This document shows, piece after piece, positions 17,165 through 24,591 of a stretch of 64,000 nucleotides of DNA. This stretch comes from Streptacidiphilus sp. P02-A3a (GTDB lineage: Bacteria; Actinomycetota; Actinomycetes; Streptomycetales; Streptomycetaceae). The translations under genes were made by a program, and so were the position numbers. The notes beneath the pieces are model-generated. The model saw only the letters and a list, made by a program, of their open reading frames with translations, had not been told where the DNA came from and searched no databases. Every line of letters starts with the position of its first letter. Positions within the stretch are counted from its first letter, which is position 1. Location: positions 5,899,922 through 5,963,921 of the forward strand of contig NZ_CP048289.1 in NCBI RefSeq assembly GCF_014084105.1, in the 5' to 3' direction.

Positions 17165-17577
17165 GAGGCTGCTCCCGGGCACAGGGCGTTGACGGCGTTC
17201 TGGGCCTTGGTCACGGCGATCGCGGCGGCGGGCGCCGCGGCGGTCCCGGCCGTGCTGAACGCCTGGTAGGCGGAGTCGAGTTGACTGACGGCCTGGCCCA
17301 CCACGGGGTCGCCGAGCTTGAGCTGCCGCAGCGGCAGCACCTGCGCCTCGGCGTAGCCGACCGAGTCGGCGTCCGCGTCGGGCCCGTCGGCGAGCACGGT
17401 GGAGACCGCGGTGCAGGCCTGCTGCCGGGCGGTGCCCTGGAGCGCGGACGCCGAGGCGGAGGCGGAGGAGTGGGAGGAGCCGCAGGCGGCCAGGGTACCG
17501 GCGGCGAGGGCCGCGCAGGCGAGCAGCGCCCATGGTCGCACCGTCCTCGCGGAGGCGGGCCGGACATGAGGGGACAC
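17161..17577 (-). CDS. small lipoprotein of unknown function in the iron operon
   Basis: This protein has 138 aa from GTG 17577. The lipobox Leu-Ala-Ala-Cys lipidates Cys32, so the mature part is about 107 residues, predicted helical, starting with a Ser/Ala linker. It contains two more Cys (near each end), an acidic stretch Asp-Gly-Pro-Asp-Ala-Asp-Ala-Asp-Ser and one Tyr-Ala-Glu pattern. It is coupled to the iron-binding protein (4-base overlap) and follows the DyP peroxidase gene by 88 bases. It is too short for EfeO and has no imelysin HxxE motif. It may be an iron chaperone or relay between peroxidase and binding protein; that is inference. Confidence 0.7.
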   Translation of the reverse strand: MSPHVRPASARTVRPWALLACAALAAGTLAACGSSHSSASASASALQGTARQQACTAVSTVLADGPDADADSVGYAEAQVLPLRQLKLGDPVVGQAVSQLDSAYQAFSTAGTAAAPAAAIAVTKAQNAVNALCPGAAS

Positions 17578-17665
17578 GGTGGGGGTCTCTTTCTGTTCGG
17601 GTGGCAGGAGTGGCGGGAGGGGGCGCACCCAGTGGGGTGGTCCGGCAGGAGGGGCGGCCCGGCGG

Positions 17666-19021
17666 TCAGCCGAGCAGGGTCCGGCCGATCCAGTCGCCCG
17701 GTCCACCGGCCCCGGGCGGGATCGCGAACACGGCGCTGGCCGTGTGCGTGGTGAACTGGTTGAGCGCGTCGGACTCCGCCATCCTGGTGAAGACCGGGAC
17801 GAACGCGGTGCGCGGGTCCTTCTGGTACCCGAGGAACAGCAGCCCCGCGTCGTACTCCAGCGCCTGCCGCCACGGGGGCCAGCGCTCGACGAACGGCGTG
17901 GTGCCGTTGTTGTAGGAGAAGCCGCGGCGGACGATCACCGCGCCGTTGTTGGTGGCGGGTGCCGCCACCCGGACATGGGCGTCGACCGGGATCACCGGCG
18001 CGCCCCGGGCGTCGCGCCGGTCCAGGTCCAGCGGCGAGAACTCGTTCGCCGCGCCGAGCGGCGCGCCGTTCAGCTTCTGCCGTCCGATCACCTGCTGCTG
18101 CTGGTCGGGGGCGATCCGGTCCCAGTGCTCCAGGGTGATCCGGATCCGCCGGTACACCGCGTAGCTGCCGCCGCGCATCCAGGCCGGGCCCTCCGCCCCG
18201 GCCCACAGCGTGGTGTCCGGGTCGGTCGGCGGGTGGACGTTGGAGTTGACGGTGCCGTCCTTGAAGCCCATCAGGTTGCGCGGCGTCCCGCCCTGGTTGT
18301 CCGGGGAGAAGCCGAGCTGGGTCCAGCGCAGGGTGGCGACGTCCGGGGCGATCCGGGCGATGCTGCGCACCGCGTGGAAGGCCACCTGCGGGTCGTCCGC
18401 GCAGGCTTGCAGGAACAGGTCGCCGCCGCTGTCACCGGCGACCAGTTCGTCGCCCGAGAAGTGCGGCAACTCCAGTAGCGCGGGCGGGAGTTGCCCGCTC
18501 AGTCCGAAGCGCGGCGCGCCCTGCGCGGTGACGAGCAGCGAGCGGCCGAAGCCCACGGTCAGGGTCAGCCGGGAGGCGTCCAGGCCGTAGGCCTCCAACG
18601 AGTCGTCGGTGGTGGAGCCGCCGGTGGCGTCGTCGTAGGCGGTGCCACCGGCGCCGCCGGGGCTGTGGATCGGCACCGTCACCGACTGCCCCTGGGCCAG
18701 CTCCGCGCCCAGCCGGGTCCAGGCCTTCAGCAGCACCACCAGGTCGGCCCGGTTGTCGCTGGTGAGGTCGAACGCGGCCAGCACGGTCTGTCGCTGAGTG
18801 TCCGTCAGAATGCCGGACTGGTGCGTCCCGTAGAACGGCTCGGTATTCCTGGCGGGGCCGCCGGCGGCGGTGGCGATGGCCGGTTCGGCGAAGCCGCCGA
18901 TGACGCCGCCGCCGACCACTCCGGCGCCGACCAGCAGCCCGCCCCGGAGCAGCGTGCGCCGGTTCGTTGTTGACGGTCCGTCAGTTGACGGCTGGTCGTC
19001 CTCGCTCTGCACGTCGGCCAT
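17666..19021 (-). CDS. Tat-exported DyP-type heme peroxidase (EfeB-like)
   Basis: This protein has 451 aa; ATG 19021 shares one base with the previous stop (TGATG). The Tat signal is Thr-Asn-Arg-Arg-Thr-Leu-Leu-Arg (19-26) followed by a Gly/Val-rich core. The DyP signature Gly-Phe-Lys-Asp-Gly is at 252-256 with the catalytic Asp255; the proximal heme ligand is probably His349 in Asp-Ala-His-Val-Arg, and the distal Arg lies in Val-Arg-Arg-Gly-Phe (about 365). EfeB-type DyPs take part in ferrous/heme iron uptake next to EfeO and EfeU; here the partners are an ABC importer and two other lipoproteins. Confidence 0.92.
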   Translation of the reverse strand: MADVQSEDDQPSTDGPSTTNRRTLLRGGLLVGAGVVGGGVIGGFAEPAIATAAGGPARNTEPFYGTHQSGILTDTQRQTVLAAFDLTSDNRADLVVLLKAWTRLGAELAQGQSVTVPIHSPGGAGGTAYDDATGGSTTDDSLEAYGLDASRLTLTVGFGRSLLVTAQGAPRFGLSGQLPPALLELPHFSGDELVAGDSGGDLFLQACADDPQVAFHAVRSIARIAPDVATLRWTQLGFSPDNQGGTPRNLMGFKDGTVNSNVHPPTDPDTTLWAGAEGPAWMRGGSYAVYRRIRITLEHWDRIAPDQQQQVIGRQKLNGAPLGAANEFSPLDLDRRDARGAPVIPVDAHVRVAAPATNNGAVIVRRGFSYNNGTTPFVERWPPWRQALEYDAGLLFLGYQKDPRTAFVPVFTRMAESDALNQFTTHTASAVFAIPPGAGGPGDWIGRTLLG

Positions 19022-20274
19022 CAGTGCAGCATCTCCAGGGTGTTGGTGCCGTCGTTGACGAACAGCACGCCGGTTCCGGCCCGGTCGATGACCACGTCGA
19101 AGAGGTCGCCGTTGCCGGGCGGGTCCTGGCCGATGTCGTCGTCCGCGTAGTACTCCCCCACCTGCTTGCCGCTGGGCGCGATCTCGACGATCTTGCCGTT
19201 GGCGGCGTTGGCGGCCAGCAGGTCCCCGTTCGGGGTGAGCGTCAGGCCCAGCGGGTCGGCCAGCTGGCCGCCCTGGCTGAAGACGCTGCCGGGGCCGGTG
19301 GAGGCGGCGCGGGTGAGCGCGCCCGGGACCGCGTTGACGCCGTTGCCGACGGCGTCGGCGATGTAGAGGGTGCCCGAGGGCGAGAGCGCCAGGCCGGTCG
19401 GCCCCTTGACGAAGGCGGCGGCGTCCGGACGCTCCGGCAGCCCGCCCGCGACCTGGGTCTCGGCGGTCACCTTCGGCGCGGCGGTCGCGGTCTGCGCCAG
19501 CGAGAGCCGGACCACGTCGCCCTTGTCGACCGTCGCCGTGGAGCCGCCGTTGACGCCGACCAGGGTGTTGCTGACGAACAGGGTGGCGGTGTCGCCGTCG
19601 TCCTGGACCGTCGCGTCCCAGGGGCCGTCCAGGTAGGGACCGGCGATGGTCCCGGCCAGCTTGCCGCTCGGCGACAGCACCAGCAGGCAGCCCGCACCGG
19701 CGGTGTCGAGCTTGCCGTCGGTGCTGGGCAGGCTGCCGACGATCACCCAGCCGGTCTTCAGCTGGACCATGGCGGTGGTCAGCCCCACCCCGCCGGTGCA
19801 CCCCGGGACGCTGCCGGGCAGGCCGGCGAAGACGCTCTGGGTGCCGTCGGCGTGCATGTCGACGATGGTGGTGCCGGTGCCCTGGTTGTTCGACGCGTTG
19901 TTGAAGTCGTCCACCAGGACGTCGCCCGCGGTCACCGTGCCGACGGTCCGGGTGACCGGCCAGATGGCGTACGGGTTGATGTCGCCGTTCGGCGGGGTGG
20001 TCGAGCCCAGTTGGGTCTCGTCGACCTTTCCGGCCAGGAAGGATCCGGCCGCGGGCCGGAGCACCGACTGGGCGGCCCGCTCCTCGGCGGTGTACTGCGG
20101 GTTGGCCGGCGCGGCGGCCTGAGTGCCGTTCAAACCCTGCGGTGTTCCACCGCCGGAGCCGCCGCCGGAGCCGCCGCTGGAACCGCAGGCGGCGGTGGTC
20201 AGCCCGAGCACCGCGAGCACCGAGAGGGCGACCGCCGTCCGTATCCGTCGGCGCGGCAGCGGAGGGTTGCGCAT
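19021..20274 (-). CDS. beta-propeller lipoprotein heading the iron operon
   Basis: This protein has 417 aa; ATG 20274 lies eight bases after AAGGAG. The lipobox Thr-Thr-Ala-Ala-Cys lipidates Cys30, followed by a Gly/Ser linker. The rest shows repeated NHL/SMP-30-like blades with patterns such as Pro-Thr-Gly-Leu-Ala-Leu-Ser-Pro-Ser-Gly-Thr-Leu-Tyr-Ile-Ala-Asp and Pro-Leu-Gly-Leu-Thr-Leu-Thr-Pro-Asn-Gly-Asp-Leu, giving about six blades. It is the first gene after the iron boxes and is directly coupled to the DyP gene. It could be a docking partner or substrate holder for the peroxidase. No enzymatic residues are certain. Confidence 0.8.
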   Translation of the reverse strand: MRNPPLPRRRIRTAVALSVLAVLGLTTAACGSSGGSGGGSGGGTPQGLNGTQAAAPANPQYTAEERAAQSVLRPAAGSFLAGKVDETQLGSTTPPNGDINPYAIWPVTRTVGTVTAGDVLVDDFNNASNNQGTGTTIVDMHADGTQSVFAGLPGSVPGCTGGVGLTTAMVQLKTGWVIVGSLPSTDGKLDTAGAGCLLVLSPSGKLAGTIAGPYLDGPWDATVQDDGDTATLFVSNTLVGVNGGSTATVDKGDVVRLSLAQTATAAPKVTAETQVAGGLPERPDAAAFVKGPTGLALSPSGTLYIADAVGNGVNAVPGALTRAASTGPGSVFSQGGQLADPLGLTLTPNGDLLAANAANGKIVEIAPSGKQVGEYYADDDIGQDPPGNGDLFDVVIDRAGTGVLFVNDGTNTLEMLH

Positions 20275-20323
20275 GCCTGGGGCTCCTTCTGGGCAGGGGG
20301 ATGACCCGACCGCGAACCGCAGG

Positions 20324-20342
20324 TCAGGTAAGGTTTACCTAA
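20324..20342 (-). promoter_or_regulatory. iron box 1 (IdeR/DmdR-type operator)
   Basis: TCAGGTAAGGTTTACCTAA matches the consensus TTAGGTTAGGCTAACCTAA at 15 of 19 positions by my count. It ends 50 bases upstream of the start of the propeller lipoprotein gene, where a DtxR-family repressor would block the promoter when iron is plentiful. Confidence 0.8.
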
Positions 20343-20343
20343 G

Positions 20344-20362
20344 TAAGGTATGCCTAGCCTAA
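20344..20362 (-). promoter_or_regulatory. iron box 2 (IdeR/DmdR-type operator)
   Basis: Read on the minus strand, TTAGGCTAGGCATACCTTA matches the same consensus at 15 of 19 positions. It begins one base beyond iron box 1, so two repressor dimers could bind side by side. Confidence 0.8.
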
Positions 20363-20719
20363 TGGTCCCCGTCCGGCGCTCACAAGGGGGGTCCCCTCCG
20401 ACTCCACGCGCCCCCCGCGCCCCCCTTGACCTGCCGTCACCTCCTCTCCCTGCCCCACCTGGGCAGCGCCCCCGGGCGGGCCACACTCCGATGTGTCCCG
20501 CCGGAATCAGCGGAAATACAGGGATAAACAGTCCTAAACCTCCCCTTGGCCGAATTCAGTCCCGGAGTATGCTCATGGCAGTGGGCTCCGTGGGCTCCCG
20601 AGCCGGACGAAGCGCGTCACACCGGCGTCCGGGCCGCCACCACCGCCGCCCCCCGCGACAGGCGGGGCCCGGGCGGGCCCGGCTCAGTGGCGCGCGACAC
20701 CGAAAGTGGGCCAACAGAG
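20363..20719. other. 357-bp gap between the iron boxes and the phosphatase gene
   Basis: There is no convincing gene. It holds a long-loop inverted repeat (CAAGGGGG at 20383-20390 with CCCCCTTG at 20421-20428) and a less GC-rich patch at 20505-20580 that may carry the promoter of the phosphatase gene. The frame of that gene is open back to a TTG at 20546, so its start may lie further upstream than annotated. Confidence 0.45.
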
Positions 20720-22267
20720 ATGGATATCGCTGCACAGGCGTTGTCCTTGGCACGCGGACTGGTGCGTGGGAACCCGAACGCGTTCGCACAGCGGGCGCTG
20801 CCCACGCTGATGCTGATGGTCTCCGCGGCCGTCCTGACCATCGTGAACCCGAGCGGCCACTACAGCCTGGTGCTCGCCGTCATCCCGCTACTGGCCGCCG
20901 CCGTCCACGGGGTGCAGGGCACCGCCGTGATCGGCGCGCTGACCGTGACCGCCTACATCGCCCTGCGCGACCAGATCGCCGAGGAGGCCACCGACGTCTG
21001 GCTGATCAAGCTGGCGTTCATCGTGGTCACCGCCGGGGTCGGCATGCTGCTGGCGCAGGCCCGGGTCCGCGAGCGGCTGCTCGCGCACAGCCAGGACCTG
21101 GCGCTCACCCTGCAGCGCGGCCTGCTGCCGCAGGACCTGCCGCGCACCAGCGCGGTCGAGGTGTGCCACCGCTACGTCCCGGCCGACACCCGGGCCGGGG
21201 TCGGCGGCGACTGGTTCGACGTGATCCAGCTGCCCGGCGCCCGGGTCGCGCTGGTCATCGGCGACGTGACCGGGCACGGCATCCACGCCGCCGCGATGAT
21301 GGGTCGGCTGCGCACCGCCGTGCACACCCTCGCGGCCCTGGACCTGACCCCGGACGAGCTGCTCGCCCGGATGGACGACCTGGTGATCAGGCTCGGCGCG
21401 GGCGAGAAGGACGGCGAGCTCGGGGCCACCTGCCTGTACCTGGTGTACGACCCGGTCTCCCGGGAGTGCTGCGTCGCCGGTGCGGGCCACACGCCCCCGG
21501 CGTTCATCCGGCCCGACGGCGCGGTCGAGTTCCCGGAGCTGCCGGAGCACCCGCCGCTCGGCGTCGGCGGCGTGACCTTCCAGAGCGCCCGGTTCCGCCT
21601 GCCCGAGGGGACGGTGATCGCGCTCTACACCGACGGCCTGCTGGACCTGCGCCGCCAGCACGCCGACGCCGCGCTGGAGCGGCTCGCCGCCGTCCTCTCC
21701 CCCGCCGTCCGGACGGCCGAGCTGTCCGCGACGCCGCTGGCGGAGATCTGCGACCGGGTCTGCGCCGACCGCCGGACCAGCGCCGCCGACGACGACGTGG
21801 CGCTGCTGCTCGCCCGCACCCGGGTGGCCGCCGCCGACCGCCTCGCGGCCTGGGACCTCCCGGCCGACCCGCGCTCGGTGGCCGAGGCCCGGGCCGCGGT
21901 CGCCCGGCAGCTGACCGCCTGGGGCCTGGACGATCAGGTCTTCTCGACCGAGCTGGCGGTCAGCGAGCTGGTCACCAACGCGGTCAGGTACGCCTCCGCG
22001 CCGATCACCCTGCGGCTGATCCGGGACCGGGCGCTGATCTGCGAGGTGTCCGACGGCAGCCGGACCACCCCGCACCTGCACCACGCCCAGCTGATGGACG
22101 AGGGCGGCCGCGGCCTGTACCTGGTCAGCCAGATCGCCGACCGCTGGGGCACCCGCTACACCGAGACCGGCAAGACCATCTGGGTCGAGCAGGCACTGCC
22201 CGCCACCGGGCCCCCGCCCGAGCGGGACGGCGAACGCGGCGGCGAACTGCTGGCCGCCGCCCGCTGA
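20720..22267 (+). CDS. membrane-linked SpoIIE-type PP2C phosphatase with C-terminal HATPase
   Basis: This protein has 515 aa from ATG 20720; GTG 20687 or TTG 20546 are possible longer starts. About three to four membrane helices (residues 27-112) are followed by a PP2C/SpoIIE domain (about 140-355) with metal-binding Gly-Gly-Asp-Trp-Phe-Asp (162-167) and Gly-Asp-Val-Thr-Gly-His-Gly (181-187), then an RsbW-like HATPase (about 385-500) with Glu-Leu-Val-Thr-Asn-Ala-Val-Arg. Such fusions control partner-switching networks by dephosphorylating anti-sigma antagonists and binding sigma factors; streptomycetes carry dozens. No STAS or sigma gene is adjacent, so the target is unknown. Confidence 0.88.
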   Translation: MDIAAQALSLARGLVRGNPNAFAQRALPTLMLMVSAAVLTIVNPSGHYSLVLAVIPLLAAAVHGVQGTAVIGALTVTAYIALRDQIAEEATDVWLIKLAFIVVTAGVGMLLAQARVRERLLAHSQDLALTLQRGLLPQDLPRTSAVEVCHRYVPADTRAGVGGDWFDVIQLPGARVALVIGDVTGHGIHAAAMMGRLRTAVHTLAALDLTPDELLARMDDLVIRLGAGEKDGELGATCLYLVYDPVSRECCVAGAGHTPPAFIRPDGAVEFPELPEHPPLGVGGVTFQSARFRLPEGTVIALYTDGLLDLRRQHADAALERLAAVLSPAVRTAELSATPLAEICDRVCADRRTSAADDDVALLLARTRVAAADRLAAWDLPADPRSVAEARAAVARQLTAWGLDDQVFSTELAVSELVTNAVRYASAPITLRLIRDRALICEVSDGSRTTPHLHHAQLMDEGGRGLYLVSQIADRWGTRYTETGKTIWVEQALPATGPPPERDGERGGELLAAAR

Positions 22268-22270
22268 CCG

Positions 22271-23251
22271 CTACCAGGCCCGCTCCACCGTGAGGTGCAG
22301 GCTCCTGGTCACCGGCCTCAGCCCGGGCAGCCCCGGGCAGCTGAGCCGGACGCTGAAGCGAGCCTCGCCCCTGGCCGTGGGGACACCGCTGATCACACCG
22401 GTGGCCGGGTCCAGCCGCAGCCCGGCCGGGAGCGCTCCACCGACCAGCGTCCACAGGTACGGCGCGGCGCCGCCGGTGCCCGCCAGCCGGGCGGTGTAGG
22501 CGGTGCCGACGGTGGCTCGGGCGAGTTCCCGGGTTCCGATCACCAGCGGCGTGGCGGCGGGCGTGGTGAAGCTGAGGATCTGCCCCTGGGTGGTCACCGA
22601 GCCGCTGTCGGCGTCGATCCGGTAGTAGTAGCTGGTCCTGGGCGCGAGACCGGTCAGCGCGGCCTGGACGAGCTCCGGCTGGGTCCCGCCGCCGACGGCC
22701 TGGACCGGGGTGGTCGAGCCGAGCGCGCCGCTGGTGCCGTACTCGAAGGTGTAGCCGCTGTCCGCGCCCGCCGGCACCACCACCCCGGTGACCTCGGCGC
22801 CGTCGGCGGTGATCGCGGTGGCCGGGGAGGTGACGCCCTCGACGCAGGCCGGGGACTGGGGGGTGGCGTTGGCCTCCTGGCCGTCCAGGACCCAGGTGAC
22901 CCCCGGGAAGACCGCCGGGCTGAAGGTGACCTGGAAGACCTGCGGGTAGTTCCCCTGGTCGAAGTACGTGGGCTGGCCCTGGAAGGCGTCCACCGGGAAG
23001 GCCTGGTTCTGGTCCCCGACCCCGAAGGTCATGGCGTTGCCGAAGGTGTTGTCGTAGCCGAAGTACGCGGTGACGTCCCCGCTCTGCGCGTTGGTGGTGA
23101 CGCAGTCGAGGTAGGGCGTGAGCGAGCCGGTTCCGGCGGCCGAGGCCGGATCCCCGGCCAGGGCGGCTCCACCCACCAGGACGGCCGCGAGCGCGGCGGT
23201 GCGGGCGCGGCGTCTGCGGCCGGACGGTGCGACGAGCGGTCCTGCGACCAT
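22271..23251 (-). CDS. secreted protein with Fn3-like and Ig-like domains
   Basis: This protein has 326 aa from ATG 23251, after GGGGGAA. An upstream ATG (23335) would put 28 extra residues before the signal peptide. The signal peptide has a basic head (Arg-Arg-Arg-Arg) and hydrophobic core, cut near Ala-Ser-Ala. The mature protein has an N-terminal aromatic region with two Cys, an Fn3-like section (Leu-Ala-Pro-Arg-Thr-Ser-Tyr-Tyr-Tyr-Arg-Ile) and a C-terminal putative Ig (He_PIG) domain (Leu-Pro-Ala-Gly-Leu-Arg-Leu-Asp-Pro-Ala-Thr-Gly). There is no catalytic motif; probably an extracellular binding or surface protein. It converges with the phosphatase gene with only three bases between stops. 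Confidence 0.7.
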   Translation of the reverse strand: MVAGPLVAPSGRRRRARTAALAAVLVGGAALAGDPASAAGTGSLTPYLDCVTTNAQSGDVTAYFGYDNTFGNAMTFGVGDQNQAFPVDAFQGQPTYFDQGNYPQVFQVTFSPAVFPGVTWVLDGQEANATPQSPACVEGVTSPATAITADGAEVTGVVVPAGADSGYTFEYGTSGALGSTTPVQAVGGGTQPELVQAALTGLAPRTSYYYRIDADSGSVTTQGQILSFTTPAATPLVIGTRELARATVGTAYTARLAGTGGAAPYLWTLVGGALPAGLRLDPATGVISGVPTARGEARFSVRLSCPGLPGLRPVTRSLHLTVERAW

Positions 23252-23492
23252 GGTTCCCCCACTGGACGAGTCCGCCCCGGCCGTCCGCCACGGCGCGAAC
23301 AGGCTTGCGGACGAGCGACGTTGATGGGACGTCATGGTAGTGCAGCAGGGCCTGCCGCAGCCCCCGCGCGGAGCGTGCGGATCGGCTGCTCAGGGCCGTG
23401 TAGTAGGTTGGATGGCCCGCCCGGCAGCCGTCGGCCGGGAGCGGACGAGGACAAGACGTCGGTACGGCAGCGGCCGCCCGACGAGGACGGCG

Positions 23493-24500
23493 GTGCCTGT
23501 GCGGGTCCTGGTGTACGTCCCGCTCGTGGTCTGCGCGCTGCTGGCCCTGGTCGCGCCCCGGCTGGCGCGGTGGCTGCCGCCGCGCCCGGCCGCGTGGTGG
23601 CTGACCTGCGCCGCGCTGGTGGCCGCCGGGGGCTGGGCCGGGTCGCTGGCGCTGCTGGCGTTCACCGGCTTCGGGCAGATCCCGGCCGTGGCCGAGCTGG
23701 GCTCCTGGTCGGCCGGGGTGCTCCGGGCGACCGCCCCGGTGGCCCGGCCGACCTCGGTCGGCAGCGCGCTGGTCCTGGCCGTGGCGGCGGTCGCGCTGTG
23801 CCGGGCGGCGACCCGGCAGCTGCGGCTGCTGGTCACCGCGCACCGGGACTGCCGGGCCCTGCCCGGGGCCGGTGACCTGGCGGTGATCGACGACGACCGG
23901 GTGGAGGCGTACGCGGTTCCGGGCCTGCCCGGACGAACGGGCGGCCGGGCGGCGGGGCGGCTGGTGGTCTCCAGCGGCATGCTGCGCACCCTGCCCGGCC
24001 CCGAGCGGGAGGCCCTGCTGGCGCACGAGCGGGCGCATCTGCGGCACCAGCACCACCTGTTCCTGCTGGCGCTGCGGCTCGCCGCGTCGGTCTGCCCGCT
24101 GTTGCGGCCGCTGGCCCGGGAGGGCGCGTTCACGGTGGAGCGCTGGGCGGACGAGCACGCCGCCCCCGTGGTCGGCGACCGGGCGGTGGTCGCCCGCGCG
24201 CTGGCCCGGGCCGCGCTGGCCCGGCCGCACGGGGCCGCGCCGAGCGGCGGGCGGCTGGCCGCGACCGGCGGCCCGGTGCCGCGCCGGATCCGGGCGCTGC
24301 TGGCCGCGCCCCCGGCGCCGCGGCGGCTGCCGCTGGTGGCCGGGGGCCTGGTGCTGGCCCTGTGCTGCGTCAGCCTGGCCGACGCCGTCCAGGACGACCG
24401 GGCGCTGTTCGTCGGCGCCGAGCGCGCCGCGGTGACCGCCACCCGGGACCTCCCCGGACGGCTGGCCCTGACCGCCGCCTGGACGCCGCACCGGCGCTGA
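23493..24500 (+). CDS. M56-family membrane metalloprotease (BlaR1/HtpX-like)
   Basis: This protein has 335 aa from GTG 23493 (GTG 23499 is also possible). About four transmembrane helices surround a zinc site His-Glu-Arg-Ala-His (178-182), the HExxH motif, within the M56 pattern Ala-Leu-Leu-Ala-His-Glu-Arg-Ala-His-Leu-Arg. A third ligand Glu is likely in Glu-Arg-Trp-Ala-Asp-Glu. M56 genes in actinomycetes nearly always follow a BlaI-type repressor gene, which the protease cleaves. Here no repressor is next to it, and the C-terminus has no sensor domain. The gene ends in a 9-bp repeat that duplicates its stop. Confidence 0.8.
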   Translation: MPVRVLVYVPLVVCALLALVAPRLARWLPPRPAAWWLTCAALVAAGGWAGSLALLAFTGFGQIPAVAELGSWSAGVLRATAPVARPTSVGSALVLAVAAVALCRAATRQLRLLVTAHRDCRALPGAGDLAVIDDDRVEAYAVPGLPGRTGGRAAGRLVVSSGMLRTLPGPEREALLAHERAHLRHQHHLFLLALRLAASVCPLLRPLAREGAFTVERWADEHAAPVVGDRAVVARALARAALARPHGAAPSGGRLAATGGPVPRRIRALLAAPPAPRRLPLVAGGLVLALCCVSLADAVQDDRALFVGAERAAVTATRDLPGRLALTAAWTPHRR

Positions 24501-24509
24501 CGGCGCTGA
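24492..24509. repeat. 9-bp tandem repeat spanning a stop codon
   Basis: CGGCGCTGA occurs at 24492-24500 and 24501-24509; both copies carry an in-frame TGA at the end of the M56 protease gene. Confidence 0.85.
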
Positions 24510-24526
24510 CGGCGCCGGGCACGGTG

Positions 24527-24572
24527 CCGCCGGGGGCGGCCCGGAGCGAGAGCTCCGGACCGCCCCCGGCGG
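24527..24572. terminator. long hairpin terminator between convergent genes
   Basis: CCGCCGGGGGCGG (24527-24539) pairs with CCGCCCCCGGCGG (24560-24572), and inside it CCGGAGC (24541-24547) pairs with GCTCCGG (24552-24558) over a GAGA loop; one C-A mismatch separates the two stems. It serves both the M56 gene and the secreted protein gene at 24592. Confidence 0.8.
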
Positions 24573-24591
24573 GGTGTGGCCGACCTGCGGG

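Noticed and set aside
19021-20274. Calling the propeller lipoprotein or the small lipoprotein EfeO.
   Set aside because: EfeO has a cupredoxin and an imelysin (M75) domain with a His-X-X-Glu motif; neither protein shows these.
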